Source: Plesiomonas sp051652165 (GTDB lineage: Bacteria; Pseudomonadota; Gammaproteobacteria; Enterobacterales; CAMTGL01). Taken from it: a DNA stretch of 25,455 nucleotides. Both the position numbers and the translations under genes were made by a program. Location: positions 1-25,455 of the forward strand of contig NZ_JBOFTR010000006.1 of the NCBI RefSeq assembly GCF_051652165.1, in the 5' to 3' direction. The notes beneath the pieces are model-generated. The model was given only the letters and a program-made list of their open reading frames with translations, did no database searches and had not been told where the DNA came from. Shown piece after piece: positions 1 to 6,490 of the stretch (the first letter of the stretch is position 1; each line of letters begins with the position of its first letter).

Positions 1-200
1 CACAGTTCTACTTCCGTACAACTGACGTGACCGGTACCATCGAACTGCCAGAAGGCGTAGAGATGGTCATGCCAGGTGACAACATTCAAATGGTTGTAAA
101 CCTGATTGCCCCAATCGCGATGGACGAAGGCTTGCGCTTCGCTATCCGTGAAGGTGGCCGTACAGTAGGTGCAGGCGTGGTTGCTAAAATCATCGCTTAA
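1..200 (+). CDS. tuf: Elongation factor Tu, C-terminal fragment
   Basis: EF-Tu delivers aminoacyl-tRNA to the ribosomal A site as a GTP complex. Only the last 66 codons are present; the reading frame begins at base 3 and ends with TAA at 198-200. The residues read QFYFRTTDVTG, then the domain 3 segment PGDNIQMVVNLIAPIA, and finish with REGGRTVGAGVVAKIIA, which is the conserved EF-Tu C-terminus. The GTPase domain lies outside the window. A strong terminator follows after 15 bases, so this gene ends its transcription unit before the S10 operon. Its position just upstream of rpsJ suggests the copy belonging to the str operon (tufA), but the upstream genes cannot be seen. Confidence 0.97.
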   Translation, partial: QFYFRTTDVTGTIELPEGVEMVMPGDNIQMVVNLIAPIAMDEGLRFAIREGGRTVGAGVVAKIIA

Positions 201-215
201 GTCTTCTTGTATGAC

Positions 216-247
216 TAATAAAAGGGCGCAATAGCGCCCTTTTATTA
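216..247. terminator. Bidirectional intrinsic terminator after tuf
   Basis: A perfect 14-bp inverted repeat (216-229 with 234-247) surrounds the 4-base loop AATA. The stem core is AGGGCGC/GCGCCCT and the outer part is A/T, so a U-rich tail is produced on either strand. It ends the tuf transcript. Confidence 0.93.
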
Positions 248-415
248 CACCCTAAGTAGCATAAGTACAGATAACTACTTAGGAATAGAGTGCATCACCA
301 ATATGTATGGCCATTTTTAACTTAAAAATTAGGCTATTAGTACATATTTGGGAAACATAATTTTAGCCTAAAACAGTAGCAGCAAATTTAGTGTGATCAA
401 AAATCCACCGAGGGG
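248..415. other. Gene-free AT-rich spacer with several inverted repeats
   Basis: No plausible gene is seen between the tuf terminator and the S10 promoter. The stretch carries four perfect inverted repeats: CCTAAGTAG/CTACTTAGG (251-259, 275-283), AATATGTA/TACATATT (300-307, 341-348), TTTTTAA/TTAAAAA (314-320, 322-328, nested inside the previous pair) and TTAGGCTA/TAGCCTAA (329-336, 364-371). The last pair overlaps the second, so the two would compete as folded structures. Its role is unknown; it may be regulatory DNA for the S10 promoter or a decayed remnant. Confidence 0.6.
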
Positions 416-443
416 TTGCACTTAGGCTCAGATTGCGTATAAT
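416..443 (+). promoter_or_regulatory. S10 operon promoter
   Basis: A -35 box TTGCAC (416-421) and a perfect -10 box TATAAT (438-443) are separated by 16 bases. Transcription is expected to start near 450. This leaves a leader of about 170 bases before rpsJ, close to the known E. coli S10 leader length. Confidence 0.85.
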
Positions 444-449
444 GTGCTG

Positions 450-622
450 GCTTATCCGATATGGCTAAGTTGAGCTTTTAAAGCTCATTATCGATTTTTG
501 TTAATCGATATACAACGTTCCCGATATGGGGACTACAGAAAAGAAGCGAATCGCACTTCCTCGTAGAAAACGAGTGATAGTGGGGTTTTTATGTGCCTTA
601 AGATTGTTGGAGCTCTGGTCTC
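450..622 (+). promoter_or_regulatory. S10 leader with L4-responsive attenuator
   Basis: In E. coli, free ribosomal protein L4 binds the S10 leader, causes transcription termination about 140 bases from the start, and also blocks rpsJ translation. Here the leader folds into successive hairpins: 471-487 (TGAGCTTT/AAAGCTCA), 489-510 (TATCGATT/AATCGATA, 6-base loop), 517-533 (GTTCCC/GGGGAC) and an imperfect one at 554-582 (CACT and CTCGT pairing with ACGAG and AGTG). The last is followed by GGGG and five T (586-590), roughly 138 bases from the predicted start, where the attenuator site is expected. The rpsJ ribosome-binding site GGAG is at 609-612. The L4 assignment is by position and family knowledge. 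Confidence 0.8.
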
Positions 623-934
623 ATGCAGAACCAAAGAATCCGTATCCGCCTGAAAGCTTTCGATCACCGTTTGATCGATCAGTCAACCGCGGAAATCGTC
701 GAGACTGCTAAGCGCACTGGCGCTCAGGTTCGTGGCCCGATTCCACTGCCGACCCGCAAAGAGCGTTTTACCGTACTGATTTCTCCGCACGTTAATAAAG
801 ACGCGCGTGACCAGTACGAAATCCGCACTCACAAGCGCCTGGTCGACATCGTCGAGCCAACTGAAAAAACCGTTGATGCTCTGATGCGTCTAGATCTGGC
901 TGCCGGCGTTGACGTGCAGATCAGCCTGGGCTAA
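623..934 (+). CDS. rpsJ: 30S ribosomal protein S10 (NusE)
   Basis: S10 is a 30S head protein and, as NusE, partners NusB on boxA RNA in antitermination. The 103-residue product has the family's usual length and opens [20 protein letters not shown], nearly identical to E. coli. The loop segment [16 protein letters not shown] (about residues 37-52) and the tail VDVQISLG are typical. The ATG at 623 follows GGAG at 609-612. It is the first gene of the S10 operon, downstream of the L4-controlled leader, and is followed by rplC after 31 bases. Since rrn antitermination needs S10, it also links functionally to the boxA in the 16S leader at the end of this window. Confidence 0.98.
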
Positions 935-965
935 TCAGGTCTTCGTACGATAAGAGGTTGATACA

Positions 966-1595
966 ATGATTGGTTTAGTCGGACGTAAAGTGGGCATGAC
1001 CCGCGTCTTCACAGAAGACGGCGTGTCCATCCCAGTTACCGTTATCGAAATCGAAGCCAACCGCGTTACCCAGGTTAAGACCCTGGAAAATGACGGCTAC
1101 AGCGCGATTCAAGTTACTACTGGTAGCAAAAAAGCAAACCGTGTAACTAAGCCTGAAGCAGGTCATTTTGCTAAAGCTGGCGTAGAAGCTGGCCGCGGTA
1201 AGTGGGAGTTCCGTCTGGAAAATGGTGTTGAGTTCACTGTTGGCCAGGAAATTAACGTAGACATTTTCACTGACGTGAAAAAAGTCGACGTTACCGGTAC
1301 TTCTAAAGGTAAAGGCTTCGCAGGTGGTGTTAAACGTTGGAACTTCCGCACTCAAGATGCGACTCACGGTAACTCTTTGTCACACCGTGTTTTAGGTTCT
1401 ATCGGTCAAAACCAAACTCCTGGTCGCGTGTTCAAAGGTAAGAAAATGACCGGTCACTTAGGTGACGAACGCGTAACAGTGCAGTCACTGGAAGTTGTAC
1501 GTGTTGATGCTGAACGTAATCTGCTGCTGGTTAAAGGCGCAGTACCAGGCGCAACGAATGGCGATCTGATCGTGAAACCGGCAGTTAAGGCGTAA
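966..1595 (+). CDS. rplC: 50S ribosomal protein L3
   Basis: L3 is an early 23S rRNA-binding assembly protein whose long loop reaches the peptidyl transferase centre. The product has 209 residues, as in E. coli, with the start MIGLVGRKVGMTRVF and the end GDLIVKPAVKA. The loop segment WNFRTQDATHGNSLSHR (residues 125-141) and SIGQNQTPG are present, and Gln150, the residue methylated by PrmB in E. coli, is conserved. Residue 143 is Leu where E. coli has Pro (RVLGSIG against RVPGSIG); this probably reflects lineage. The gene lies 31 bases after rpsJ and 18 before rplD, inside the S10 operon, and should share the L4-controlled transcript. Confidence 0.98.
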   Translation: MIGLVGRKVGMTRVFTEDGVSIPVTVIEIEANRVTQVKTLENDGYSAIQVTTGSKKANRVTKPEAGHFAKAGVEAGRGKWEFRLENGVEFTVGQEINVDIFTDVKKVDVTGTSKGKGFAGGVKRWNFRTQDATHGNSLSHRVLGSIGQNQTPGRVFKGKKMTGHLGDERVTVQSLEVVRVDAERNLLLVKGAVPGATNGDLIVKPAVKA

Positions 1596-1613
1596 CGGCG
1601 GAGGAGTATAGGA

Positions 1614-2219
1614 ATGGAATTGGTATTGAAAGACGCGCAAAGCGCGCTGACTGTTTCCGAGACTACCTTCGGTCGTGATTTCAACGAAGCCCTGGTTCAC
1701 CAGGTTGTTGTTGCTTACGCTGCAGGTGCTCGTCAAGGTACCCGTGCTCAGAAAACTCGTGCTGAAGTTTCTGGCTCAGGCAAAAAACCATGGCGTCAAA
1801 AGGGCACAGGTCGTGCTCGTTCTGGTGACATCAAGAGCCCAATCTGGCGCTCTGGTGGCGTGACTTTTGCTGCTAAGCCGCAAGATCACAGCCAGAAAGT
1901 AAACAAAAAAATGTACCGTGGTGCGATGAAGAGCATCCTGTCTGAACTAGTTCGTCAGGAACGTCTGATCGTGGTTGAGAGCTTCTCTGTAGAAGCACCA
2001 AAAACCAAACTGCTGGCACAAAAGCTGAAAGAGATGGCTTTGGAAGATGTGTTGATCATCACTGCTGAAGTTGATGAGAACCTGTTCCTGGCAGCTCGCA
2101 ACCTGTTTAAGGTTGACGTTCGCGATGTAACTGGCCTCGACCCAGTAAGCCTGATCGCGTTCGATAAGGTTGTAATGACCGCTGACGCTGTTAAGCAAGT
2201 TGAGGAGATGCTGGCATGA
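1614..2219 (+). CDS. rplD: 50S ribosomal protein L4, operon regulator
   Basis: L4 binds 23S rRNA domain I and lines the nascent-peptide tunnel; when in excess it represses its own operon. The 201-residue product matches E. coli length. The tunnel loop is visible around residues 55-85 with the motif GSGKKPWRQKGTGRARSGD, followed by RSGGVTFAAKPQDHSQKVNKK. The ATG at 1614 follows GGAGGAG at 1599-1605. Its stop overlaps the start of rplW by four bases (ATGA at 2216-2219), a layout that favours translational coupling. As the sensor of the S10 leader at 450-622, it is the regulatory protein of the whole operon. Confidence 0.98.
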   Translation: MELVLKDAQSALTVSETTFGRDFNEALVHQVVVAYAAGARQGTRAQKTRAEVSGSGKKPWRQKGTGRARSGDIKSPIWRSGGVTFAAKPQDHSQKVNKKMYRGAMKSILSELVRQERLIVVESFSVEAPKTKLLAQKLKEMALEDVLIITAEVDENLFLAARNLFKVDVRDVTGLDPVSLIAFDKVVMTADAVKQVEEMLA

Positions 2220-2518
2220 TCCGTGAAGAACGTCTGCTGAAAGTATTGCGTGCTCCGCACATCTCTGAAAAAGCGACTATGGCTGCTGAAACACGTAACA
2301 CCATCGTGTTTAAAGTAGCAAAAGACGCCACCAAAGCTGAAATTAAAGCCGCTGTAGAACAGCTGTTTGAAGTTGAAGTTAAAGATGTTCGTACTTTGAT
2401 CCTGAAAGGCAAAGTAAAGCGTCACGGTGCTCGCGTTGGTCGTCGTAGCGACTTGAAGAAAGCTTACGTCACCCTGAAAGAAGGCCAGAATCTGGACTTC
2501 GTTGGCGGCGCTGAGTAA
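2216..2518 (+). CDS. rplW: 50S ribosomal protein L23
   Basis: L23 sits at the polypeptide exit of the large subunit and is the docking point for trigger factor and the signal recognition particle. The product has 100 residues, as in E. coli, starting MIREERLLKVLRAPHISEK and ending LDFVGGAE. The segment VKRHGARVGRRSDLKKAYVTL (about residues 69-89) is typical. The start codon overlaps the rplD stop by four bases, with the ribosome-binding site GAGGAG inside rplD, so translation is probably coupled. The rplB gene follows after 19 bases with its own strong site. Confidence 0.98.
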   Translation: MIREERLLKVLRAPHISEKATMAAETRNTIVFKVAKDATKAEIKAAVEQLFEVEVKDVRTLILKGKVKRHGARVGRRSDLKKAYVTLKEGQNLDFVGGAE

Positions 2519-2537
2519 TTCGGAGGAGTAAAGAACA

Positions 2538-3356
2538 ATGGCTATCGTTAAATGTAAGCCGACATCCCCGGGTCGTCGCCATGTAGTGAAAGTGGTTAAC
2601 AACGAACTGCACAAAGGCAAGCCTTTTGCAGCTTTGTTGGACACCAAGTCTAAGACTGGTGGTCGTAATAATAACGGCCGCATCACTACTCGTCACATCG
2701 GTGGTGGTCATAAGCAACATTATCGTCTGGTTGACTTTAAGCGTAACAAAGATGGCATTCCTGCTACTATTGAGCGCCTCGAGTATGACCCGAACCGTTC
2801 TGCGAATATCGCACTGGTTCTGTATAAAGACGGTGAGCGTCGTTATATTCTGGCTCCAAAAGGCCTGAAAGCTGGCGACCAAATCCAATCTGGTGCTGAT
2901 GCTGCAATCAAAGTAGGTAACTGCCTACCAATGCGCAACATTCCAGTTGGTGCTACTGTTCACAACGTAGAAATGAAGCCAGGTAAAGGCGGCCAGATGG
3001 CTCGCTCCGCAGGTACTTACGTGCAGCTGATTGCTCGCGACGGTGCTTACGTAACTCTTCGTCTGCGTTCTGGCGAAATGCGCAAAGTTCTGGCTGATTG
3101 CCGTGCAACTATCGGTGAAGTTGGTAACTCTGAGCATATGCTGCGCGTACTGGGTAAAGCTGGTGCCGCTCGCTGGCGTGGTGTTCGTCCTACCGTTCGC
3201 GGTACTGCGATGAACCCAGTAGATCACCCACACGGTGGTGGTGAGGGTCGTAACTTTGGTAAGCACCCAGTAACACCTTGGGGCGTTCCTACCAAAGGTA
3301 AGAAGACTCGCAGCAACAAACGTACTGATAAATATATCGTACGTCGCCGTAAGTAA
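2538..3356 (+). CDS. rplB: 50S ribosomal protein L2
   Basis: L2 is a primary 23S rRNA-binding protein needed for subunit joining, tRNA binding and peptidyl transferase activity. The product has 272 residues, one fewer than E. coli, because the C-terminus ends RRRK instead of RRRSK. The signature NPVDHPHGGGEGR (about residues 225-237), with the histidine implicated in peptidyl transferase function, is intact, as are GGRNNNGRITTRHIGGGHK and the highly basic tail GKKTRSNKRTDKYIV. The start ATG follows CGGAGGAG at 2521-2528. It is the fifth gene of the S10 operon. Confidence 0.98.
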   Translation: MAIVKCKPTSPGRRHVVKVVNNELHKGKPFAALLDTKSKTGGRNNNGRITTRHIGGGHKQHYRLVDFKRNKDGIPATIERLEYDPNRSANIALVLYKDGERRYILAPKGLKAGDQIQSGADAAIKVGNCLPMRNIPVGATVHNVEMKPGKGGQMARSAGTYVQLIARDGAYVTLRLRSGEMRKVLADCRATIGEVGNSEHMLRVLGKAGAARWRGVRPTVRGTAMNPVDHPHGGGEGRNFGKHPVTPWGVPTKGKKTRSNKRTDKYIVRRRK

Positions 3357-3380
3357 TTGACACGATTTAGAGGATAAGCC

Positions 3381-3659
3381 ATGCCACGTTCTCTCAAGAA
3401 AGGTCCATTTATCGACCTGCACTTGCTGAAGAAGGTAGAGAAAGCGGTGGAAAGCGGGGATAAAAAGCCAGTTAAAACCTGGTCCCGTCGTTCAATGATC
3501 ATTCCTACAATGATTGGTTTGACCATCGCAGTCCATAATGGTCGTCAGCACGTTCCAGTTTACGTTTCCGATGAAATGGTCGGTCACAAGCTGGGCGAAT
3601 TCGCTCCGACTCGTACTTATCGCGGCCACGCTGCCGATAAAAAGGCTAAGAAGCGTTAA
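3381..3659 (+). CDS. rpsS: 30S ribosomal protein S19
   Basis: S19 lies in the 30S head, forms a pair with S13 and contacts the A-site finger of the large subunit. The 92-residue length equals E. coli. The start MPRSLKKGPFIDLHLLKKVE and the signature for this family, HNGRQHVPVYVSDEMVGHKLGEFAPTRTY (residues 52-80), are clear, and the basic tail DKKAKKR closes the protein. The ribosome-binding site GAGGA at 3370-3374 precedes the ATG. The gene is 24 bases after rplB and 10 before rplV in the S10 operon. Confidence 0.98.
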   Translation: MPRSLKKGPFIDLHLLKKVEKAVESGDKKPVKTWSRRSMIIPTMIGLTIAVHNGRQHVPVYVSDEMVGHKLGEFAPTRTYRGHAADKKAKKR

Positions 3660-3669
3660 GAGGTAAGAG

Positions 3670-4002
3670 ATGGAAGCTATTGCTAAACACCGTTATGCTC
3701 GTACTTCCGCGCAGAAAGCTCGTCTGGTAGCTGACTTAGTTCGCGGTAAGAAAGTCGCTCTTGCGCTTGAAGTATTAACTTACAGCAACAAAAAAGCTGC
3801 TGATCTGGTTAAGAAAGTGCTGGAGTCTGCCATTGCTAACGCCGAGCACAACGAAGGCGCTGATGTGGATGATCTGAAAATCTCCAAGATCTTCGTAGAC
3901 GAAGGTCCAAGCATGAAGCGCATCATGCCACGTGCTAAAGGTCGTGCAGATCGCATCCTGAAGCGCACCAGCCACATCACTGTGGTTGTGTCTGATCGCT
4001 AA
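3670..4002 (+). CDS. rplV: 50S ribosomal protein L22
   Basis: L22 binds all domains of 23S rRNA and its beta-hairpin lines the exit tunnel, where mutations give macrolide resistance. The product has 110 residues as in E. coli. The start MEAIAKHRYARTSAQKARLV and the hairpin region SKIFVDEGPSMKRIMPRAKGRADRI (about residues 76-100) have the usual length, with no insertion or deletion in the loop. The ribosome-binding site AGAGGTAAG is at 3659-3667. The neighbours rpsS and rpsC are closely spaced, which fits a single operon transcript. Confidence 0.98.
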   Translation: MEAIAKHRYARTSAQKARLVADLVRGKKVALALEVLTYSNKKAADLVKKVLESAIANAEHNEGADVDDLKISKIFVDEGPSMKRIMPRAKGRADRILKRTSHITVVVSDR

Positions 4003-4019
4003 GATTCTGGAGAGTAGCA

Positions 4020-4721
4020 ATGGGTCAGAAAGTACATCCTAATGGTATTCGCCTGGGTATTGTTAAACCTTGGAACTCTACCTGGTACGCGAATACCAAA
4101 GATTTCGCTGACAATTTAGATGGCGATTTCAAAGTGCGTCAGTACCTAACAAAGGAACTGGCGAAAGCGTCTGTATCTCGCATTGTTATCGAGCGTCCAG
4201 CGAAGAGCATCCGTGTGACTATTCACACAGCTCGTCCTGGTGTCGTTATCGGTAAGAAAGGCGAAGATGTTGAAAAACTGCGTAACGTTGTCGCGAATAT
4301 CGCGGGCGTTCCAGCTCAAATCAACATTGCTGAAGTTCGCAAGCCTGAATTGGATGCGAAATTGGTTGCAGAAAGCATCAGTTCCCAGCTCGAGCGCCGT
4401 GTAATGTTCCGTCGTGCTATGAAGCGTGCGGTACAAAATGCAATGCGTTTGGGTGCTAAAGGCATCAAAGTTGAAGTTAGTGGCCGTCTTGGCGGTGCAG
4501 AAATCGCGCGTACTGAATGGTACCGTGAAGGCCGTGTGCCATTGCACACTCTGCGTGCTGACATCGACTATAACACTGCTGAAGCTCACACTACTTACGG
4601 CGTAATCGGCGTGAAAGTGTGGATCTTCAAAGGTGAGATCCTGGGCGGTATGGCTGCTGTGCAACAACCGGAAAAACCGGCTGCACAACCTAAAAAGCAG
4701 CAGCGCAAAGCTCGTAAGTAA
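4020..4721 (+). CDS. rpsC: 30S ribosomal protein S3
   Basis: S3 lies at the mRNA entry tunnel and takes part in mRNA unwinding. The 233-residue length equals E. coli. An N-terminal region (MGQKVHPNGIRLGI) leads into a KH RNA-binding domain with the GKKG loop at residues 78-81. Arg131, Arg132 and Lys135, the helicase-associated residues in E. coli, are all present in RRVMFRRAMKRAVQN. The C-terminal domain covers about residues 110-210, with a low-complexity Gln/Lys/Pro-rich tail (QQPEKPAAQPKKQQRKARK). The TAA stop overlaps the AGGAG that serves rplP. Confidence 0.98.
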   Translation: MGQKVHPNGIRLGIVKPWNSTWYANTKDFADNLDGDFKVRQYLTKELAKASVSRIVIERPAKSIRVTIHTARPGVVIGKKGEDVEKLRNVVANIAGVPAQINIAEVRKPELDAKLVAESISSQLERRVMFRRAMKRAVQNAMRLGAKGIKVEVSGRLGGAEIARTEWYREGRVPLHTLRADIDYNTAEAHTTYGVIGVKVWIFKGEILGGMAAVQQPEKPAAQPKKQQRKARK

Positions 4722-4732
4722 GGAGAATTGTG

Positions 4733-5143
4733 ATGTTGCAACCAAAGCGTACCAAGTTCCGTAAGATGATGAAAGGCCGTAATCGCGGTCTGGCTGCGGG
4801 CACTGATGTAAGCTTCGGCACCTTCGGTCTGAAGGCTGTTGGTCGTGGTCGTCTGACTGCTCGTCAAATTGAAGCAGCTCGTCGTGCAATGACTCGTGCT
4901 ATTAAGCGTCAAGGTAAAATCTGGATCCGTGTGTTCCCAGACAAACCAATCACTGAGAAGCCGCTTGAAGTTCGTATGGGTAAGGGTAAAGGTAACGTTG
5001 AGTACTGGGTAGCCCTAATCCAACCTGGTAAGGTTTTGTACGAAATGGATGGCGTTTCTGAAGAGCTGGCTCGTGAAGCATTTAAGCTGGCCGCGGCCAA
5101 GCTGCCAATCAAGACCACCTTTGTAACTAAGACGGTGATGTGA
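4733..5143 (+). CDS. rplP: 50S ribosomal protein L16
   Basis: L16 organises the A-site side of the central protuberance and helps position aminoacyl-tRNA. I chose the ATG at 4733 (MLQPKRTKFRK, 136 residues, the E. coli length) over an in-frame GTG one codon upstream, because AGGAG at 4721-4725 is then 7 bases away. Arg81 in VRMGKGKGNVEYW is conserved; it is the residue hydroxylated by the oxygenase YcfD (RoxA) in E. coli. The stop TGA shares one base with the ATG of rpmC (TGATG at 5141-5145), so translation is likely coupled. Confidence 0.97.
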   Translation: MLQPKRTKFRKMMKGRNRGLAAGTDVSFGTFGLKAVGRGRLTARQIEAARRAMTRAIKRQGKIWIRVFPDKPITEKPLEVRMGKGKGNVEYWVALIQPGKVLYEMDGVSEELAREAFKLAAAKLPIKTTFVTKTVM

Positions 5144-5334
5144 TGAAAGCACAAGAACTGCGTGAAAAGAGCGTTGAAGAGCTGAACACTGAGCTGCTCA
5201 ACCTGCTGCGTGAACAGTTCAACCTGCGCATGCAAGCAGCCACCGGTCAGCTACAGCAGAGTCATCTGCTGAAACAAGTGCGCCGTAATGTCGCGCGTGT
5301 TAAAACTGTTCTGACTGAGAAGGCGGGTGTGTAA
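5143..5334 (+). CDS. rpmC: 50S ribosomal protein L29
   Basis: L29 is a small helical-hairpin protein near the exit tunnel, next to L23 and trigger factor. Starting at the ATG of 5143 gives 63 residues (MKAQELREKSVEELNTELLN), the E. coli length. A GTG one codon earlier is possible but would add a residue not found in relatives. The core LREQFNLRMQAATGQLQQSHLLKQVRRNVARVK is typical. It overlaps rplP by one base at its start and rpsQ by one base at its end (TAATG), an arrangement of strongly coupled genes. Confidence 0.97.
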   Translation: MKAQELREKSVEELNTELLNLLREQFNLRMQAATGQLQQSHLLKQVRRNVARVKTVLTEKAGV

Positions 5335-5588
5335 TGACTGATAAAATCCGTACTTTGCAAGGTCGTGTAGTAAGCGACAAGATGGACAAGTCCATCGTTG
5401 TAGCAATTGAACGTATGGTGAAACATCCAATGTATGGTAAGTTCATCAAGCGTACAACTAAGCTGCACGTGCATGACGAGAACAACGAAAGCGGTACTGG
5501 CGATCTCGTAGAGATCCGTGAGTGTCGTCCATTGTCAAAGACTAAGTCTTGGACTCTGGTACGCGTTGTAGAAAAAGCTGTACTGTAA
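5334..5588 (+). CDS. rpsQ: 30S ribosomal protein S17
   Basis: S17 is a primary 16S rRNA-binding protein of the 5' domain with an OB fold. The 84 residues match E. coli (MTDKIRTLQGRVVSDKMDKS at the start, VRVVEKAVL at the end). The S17 signature GDLVEIRECRPLSKTKSW lies around residues 56-73. It is the last gene of the S10 operon. Its start shares one base with the rpmC stop, and a terminator hairpin with a T tract follows about 40 bases after its stop. Confidence 0.98.
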   Translation: MTDKIRTLQGRVVSDKMDKSIVVAIERMVKHPMYGKFIKRTTKLHVHDENNESGTGDLVEIRECRPLSKTKSWTLVRVVEKAVL

Positions 5589-5627
5589 TTAAATCGTTAC
5601 GATTTTACAGATAGCACAAAGAACTGG

Positions 5628-5658
5628 GTAAGCGGCCCATGGGGGTCGTTTACTTTTT
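5628..5658 (+). terminator. Intrinsic terminator or attenuator at the end of the S10 operon
   Basis: An 11-bp stem (5628-5638 with 5643-5653, including two G-T pairs) with a 4-base loop ATGG is followed directly by five T (5654-5658). It separates the S10 operon from the spc promoter, whose extended -10 box begins only 24 bases later. Partial readthrough is possible. Confidence 0.8.
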
Positions 5659-5681
5659 GTCTACCCATGCTCAGTAAGCGG

Positions 5682-5690
5682 TGCTATAAT
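5682..5690 (+). promoter_or_regulatory. spc operon promoter, extended -10 type
   Basis: TGCTATAAT (5682-5690) contains a perfect -10 box TATAAT with the TG of an extended -10. No good -35 box is found at the right distance (5662-5667 reads TACCCA). Initiation is expected near 5697. The leader of about 90 bases to rplN contains two small inverted repeats, GACCC/GGGTC and CAGCTC/GAGCTG. Confidence 0.75.
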
Positions 5691-5788
5691 GCGTCGCCCT
5701 AGTAATGGGGAATCCTGACCCGAGATGGGTCCATGACAGCTCACATATGTTTAGAGCTGTTAGTAGTTGACTTTAGCGGAGCACTAAC

Positions 5789-6160
5789 ATGATCCAAGAA
5801 CAGACTATGCTGGACGTAGCCGACAACTCCGGTGCGCGCAGCGTAATGTGTATCAAGGTTCTAGGTGGCTCGCACCGTCGCTACGCTGGTGTCGGTGATG
5901 TCATCAAGATCACTGTGAAGGAAGCAATTCCTCGCGGTAAGGTCAAAAAAGGTGATGTCCTGAAGGCGGTGGTGGTGCGCACCAAGAAGGGTGTTCGTCG
6001 CCAGGACGGATCTGTCGTTCGCTTCGACCGTAACGCTTGCGTTCTGTTGAACAACAACAGTGAGCAGCCGATCGGTACACGTATTTTCGGTCCAGTAACT
6101 CGTGAACTGCGTTCTGAAAAGTTCATGAAGATTATTTCTCTGGCACCCGAAGTACTGTAA
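5789..6160 (+). CDS. rplN: 50S ribosomal protein L14
   Basis: L14 binds 23S rRNA and forms intersubunit bridges near the GTPase factor site; the silencing factor RsfS docks on it. The 123-residue product matches E. coli length (MIQEQTMLDVADNSGARSVM at the start). The family signature around residues 60-86 (AVVVRTKKGVRRQDGSVVRFDRNACV) and the end RSEKFMKIISLAPEVL are present. It is the first gene of the spc operon, about 90 bases downstream of the predicted start site, with GCGGAG at 5776-5781 as ribosome-binding site. Confidence 0.98.
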   Translation: MIQEQTMLDVADNSGARSVMCIKVLGGSHRRYAGVGDVIKITVKEAIPRGKVKKGDVLKAVVVRTKKGVRRQDGSVVRFDRNACVLLNNNSEQPIGTRIFGPVTRELRSEKFMKIISLAPEVL

Positions 6161-6171
6161 GGAGCTGAATC

Positions 6172-6486
6172 ATGGCTGCAAAAATCCGTCGTAACGATGA
6201 AGTTATCGTGCTGACTGGCAAAGATAAAGGTAAGCGCGGTAAAGTAACCAAGGTTTTGTCTACTGGCAAGCTGGTTGTTGAAGGAATTAACCTGGTTAAA
6301 AAACACCAGAAGCCGGTTCCGGCGACAGGTGTTGCAGGTGGCATCGTTGAAAAAGAAGCGGCTATTCAAGCTTCTAACGTTGCACTCTTTAACGCAGCTA
6401 CCGGCAAGGCTGACCGTGTAGGCTTCCGATTCGAAGAAGGCAAAAAAGTGCGTTTCTTCAAATCTAATGGCGAAACAATTAAGTAA
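6172..6486 (+). CDS. rplX: 50S ribosomal protein L24
   Basis: L24 is one of the two assembly-initiator proteins of the 50S subunit and lies at the tunnel exit. The product has 104 residues as in E. coli. A KOW motif is visible at the N-terminus (RRNDEVIVLTGKDKGKRGKV, residues 5-24), followed by STGKLVVEGINLVKKHQKP. The ribosome-binding site AAGGAG at 6160-6165 overlaps the rplN stop codon. The next gene, rplE, is the known target of S8 repression; in E. coli rplN and rplX are repressed retroactively. Confidence 0.98.
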   Translation: MAAKIRRNDEVIVLTGKDKGKRGKVTKVLSTGKLVVEGINLVKKHQKPVPATGVAGGIVEKEAAIQASNVALFNAATGKADRVGFRFEEGKKVRFFKSNGETIK

Positions 6487-6490
6487 TTCT

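Noticed and set aside
526..711. A 61-codon open frame across the S10 leader and the start of rpsJ
   Set aside because: It has no ribosome-binding site, overlaps the structured L4 leader and runs out of frame through rpsJ. The leader hairpins explain the sequence better.
1955..2686. A 243-codon minus-strand open frame opposite rplD, rplW and rplB
   Set aside because: It is antisense to three well-conserved genes and spans their junctions. Its translation is rich in Ser, Thr and Phe with no family features, as expected from the codon bias of highly expressed genes read backwards.
4730..4732. GTG as an alternative start of rplP
   Set aside because: Only 4 bases separate it from AGGAG, while the ATG at 4733 has better spacing and gives the exact E. 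coli length.
4146..4889. A 247-codon minus-strand open frame opposite rpsC and rplP
   Set aside because: Same reason: antisense shadow across a conserved gene junction, with no ribosome-binding site or recognisable domain.
5662..5667. A -35 box for the spc promoter
   Set aside because: The sequence TACCCA does not fit the consensus, and TTGTCT at 5657-5662 would give a 22-base spacer. The promoter is better read as extended -10.
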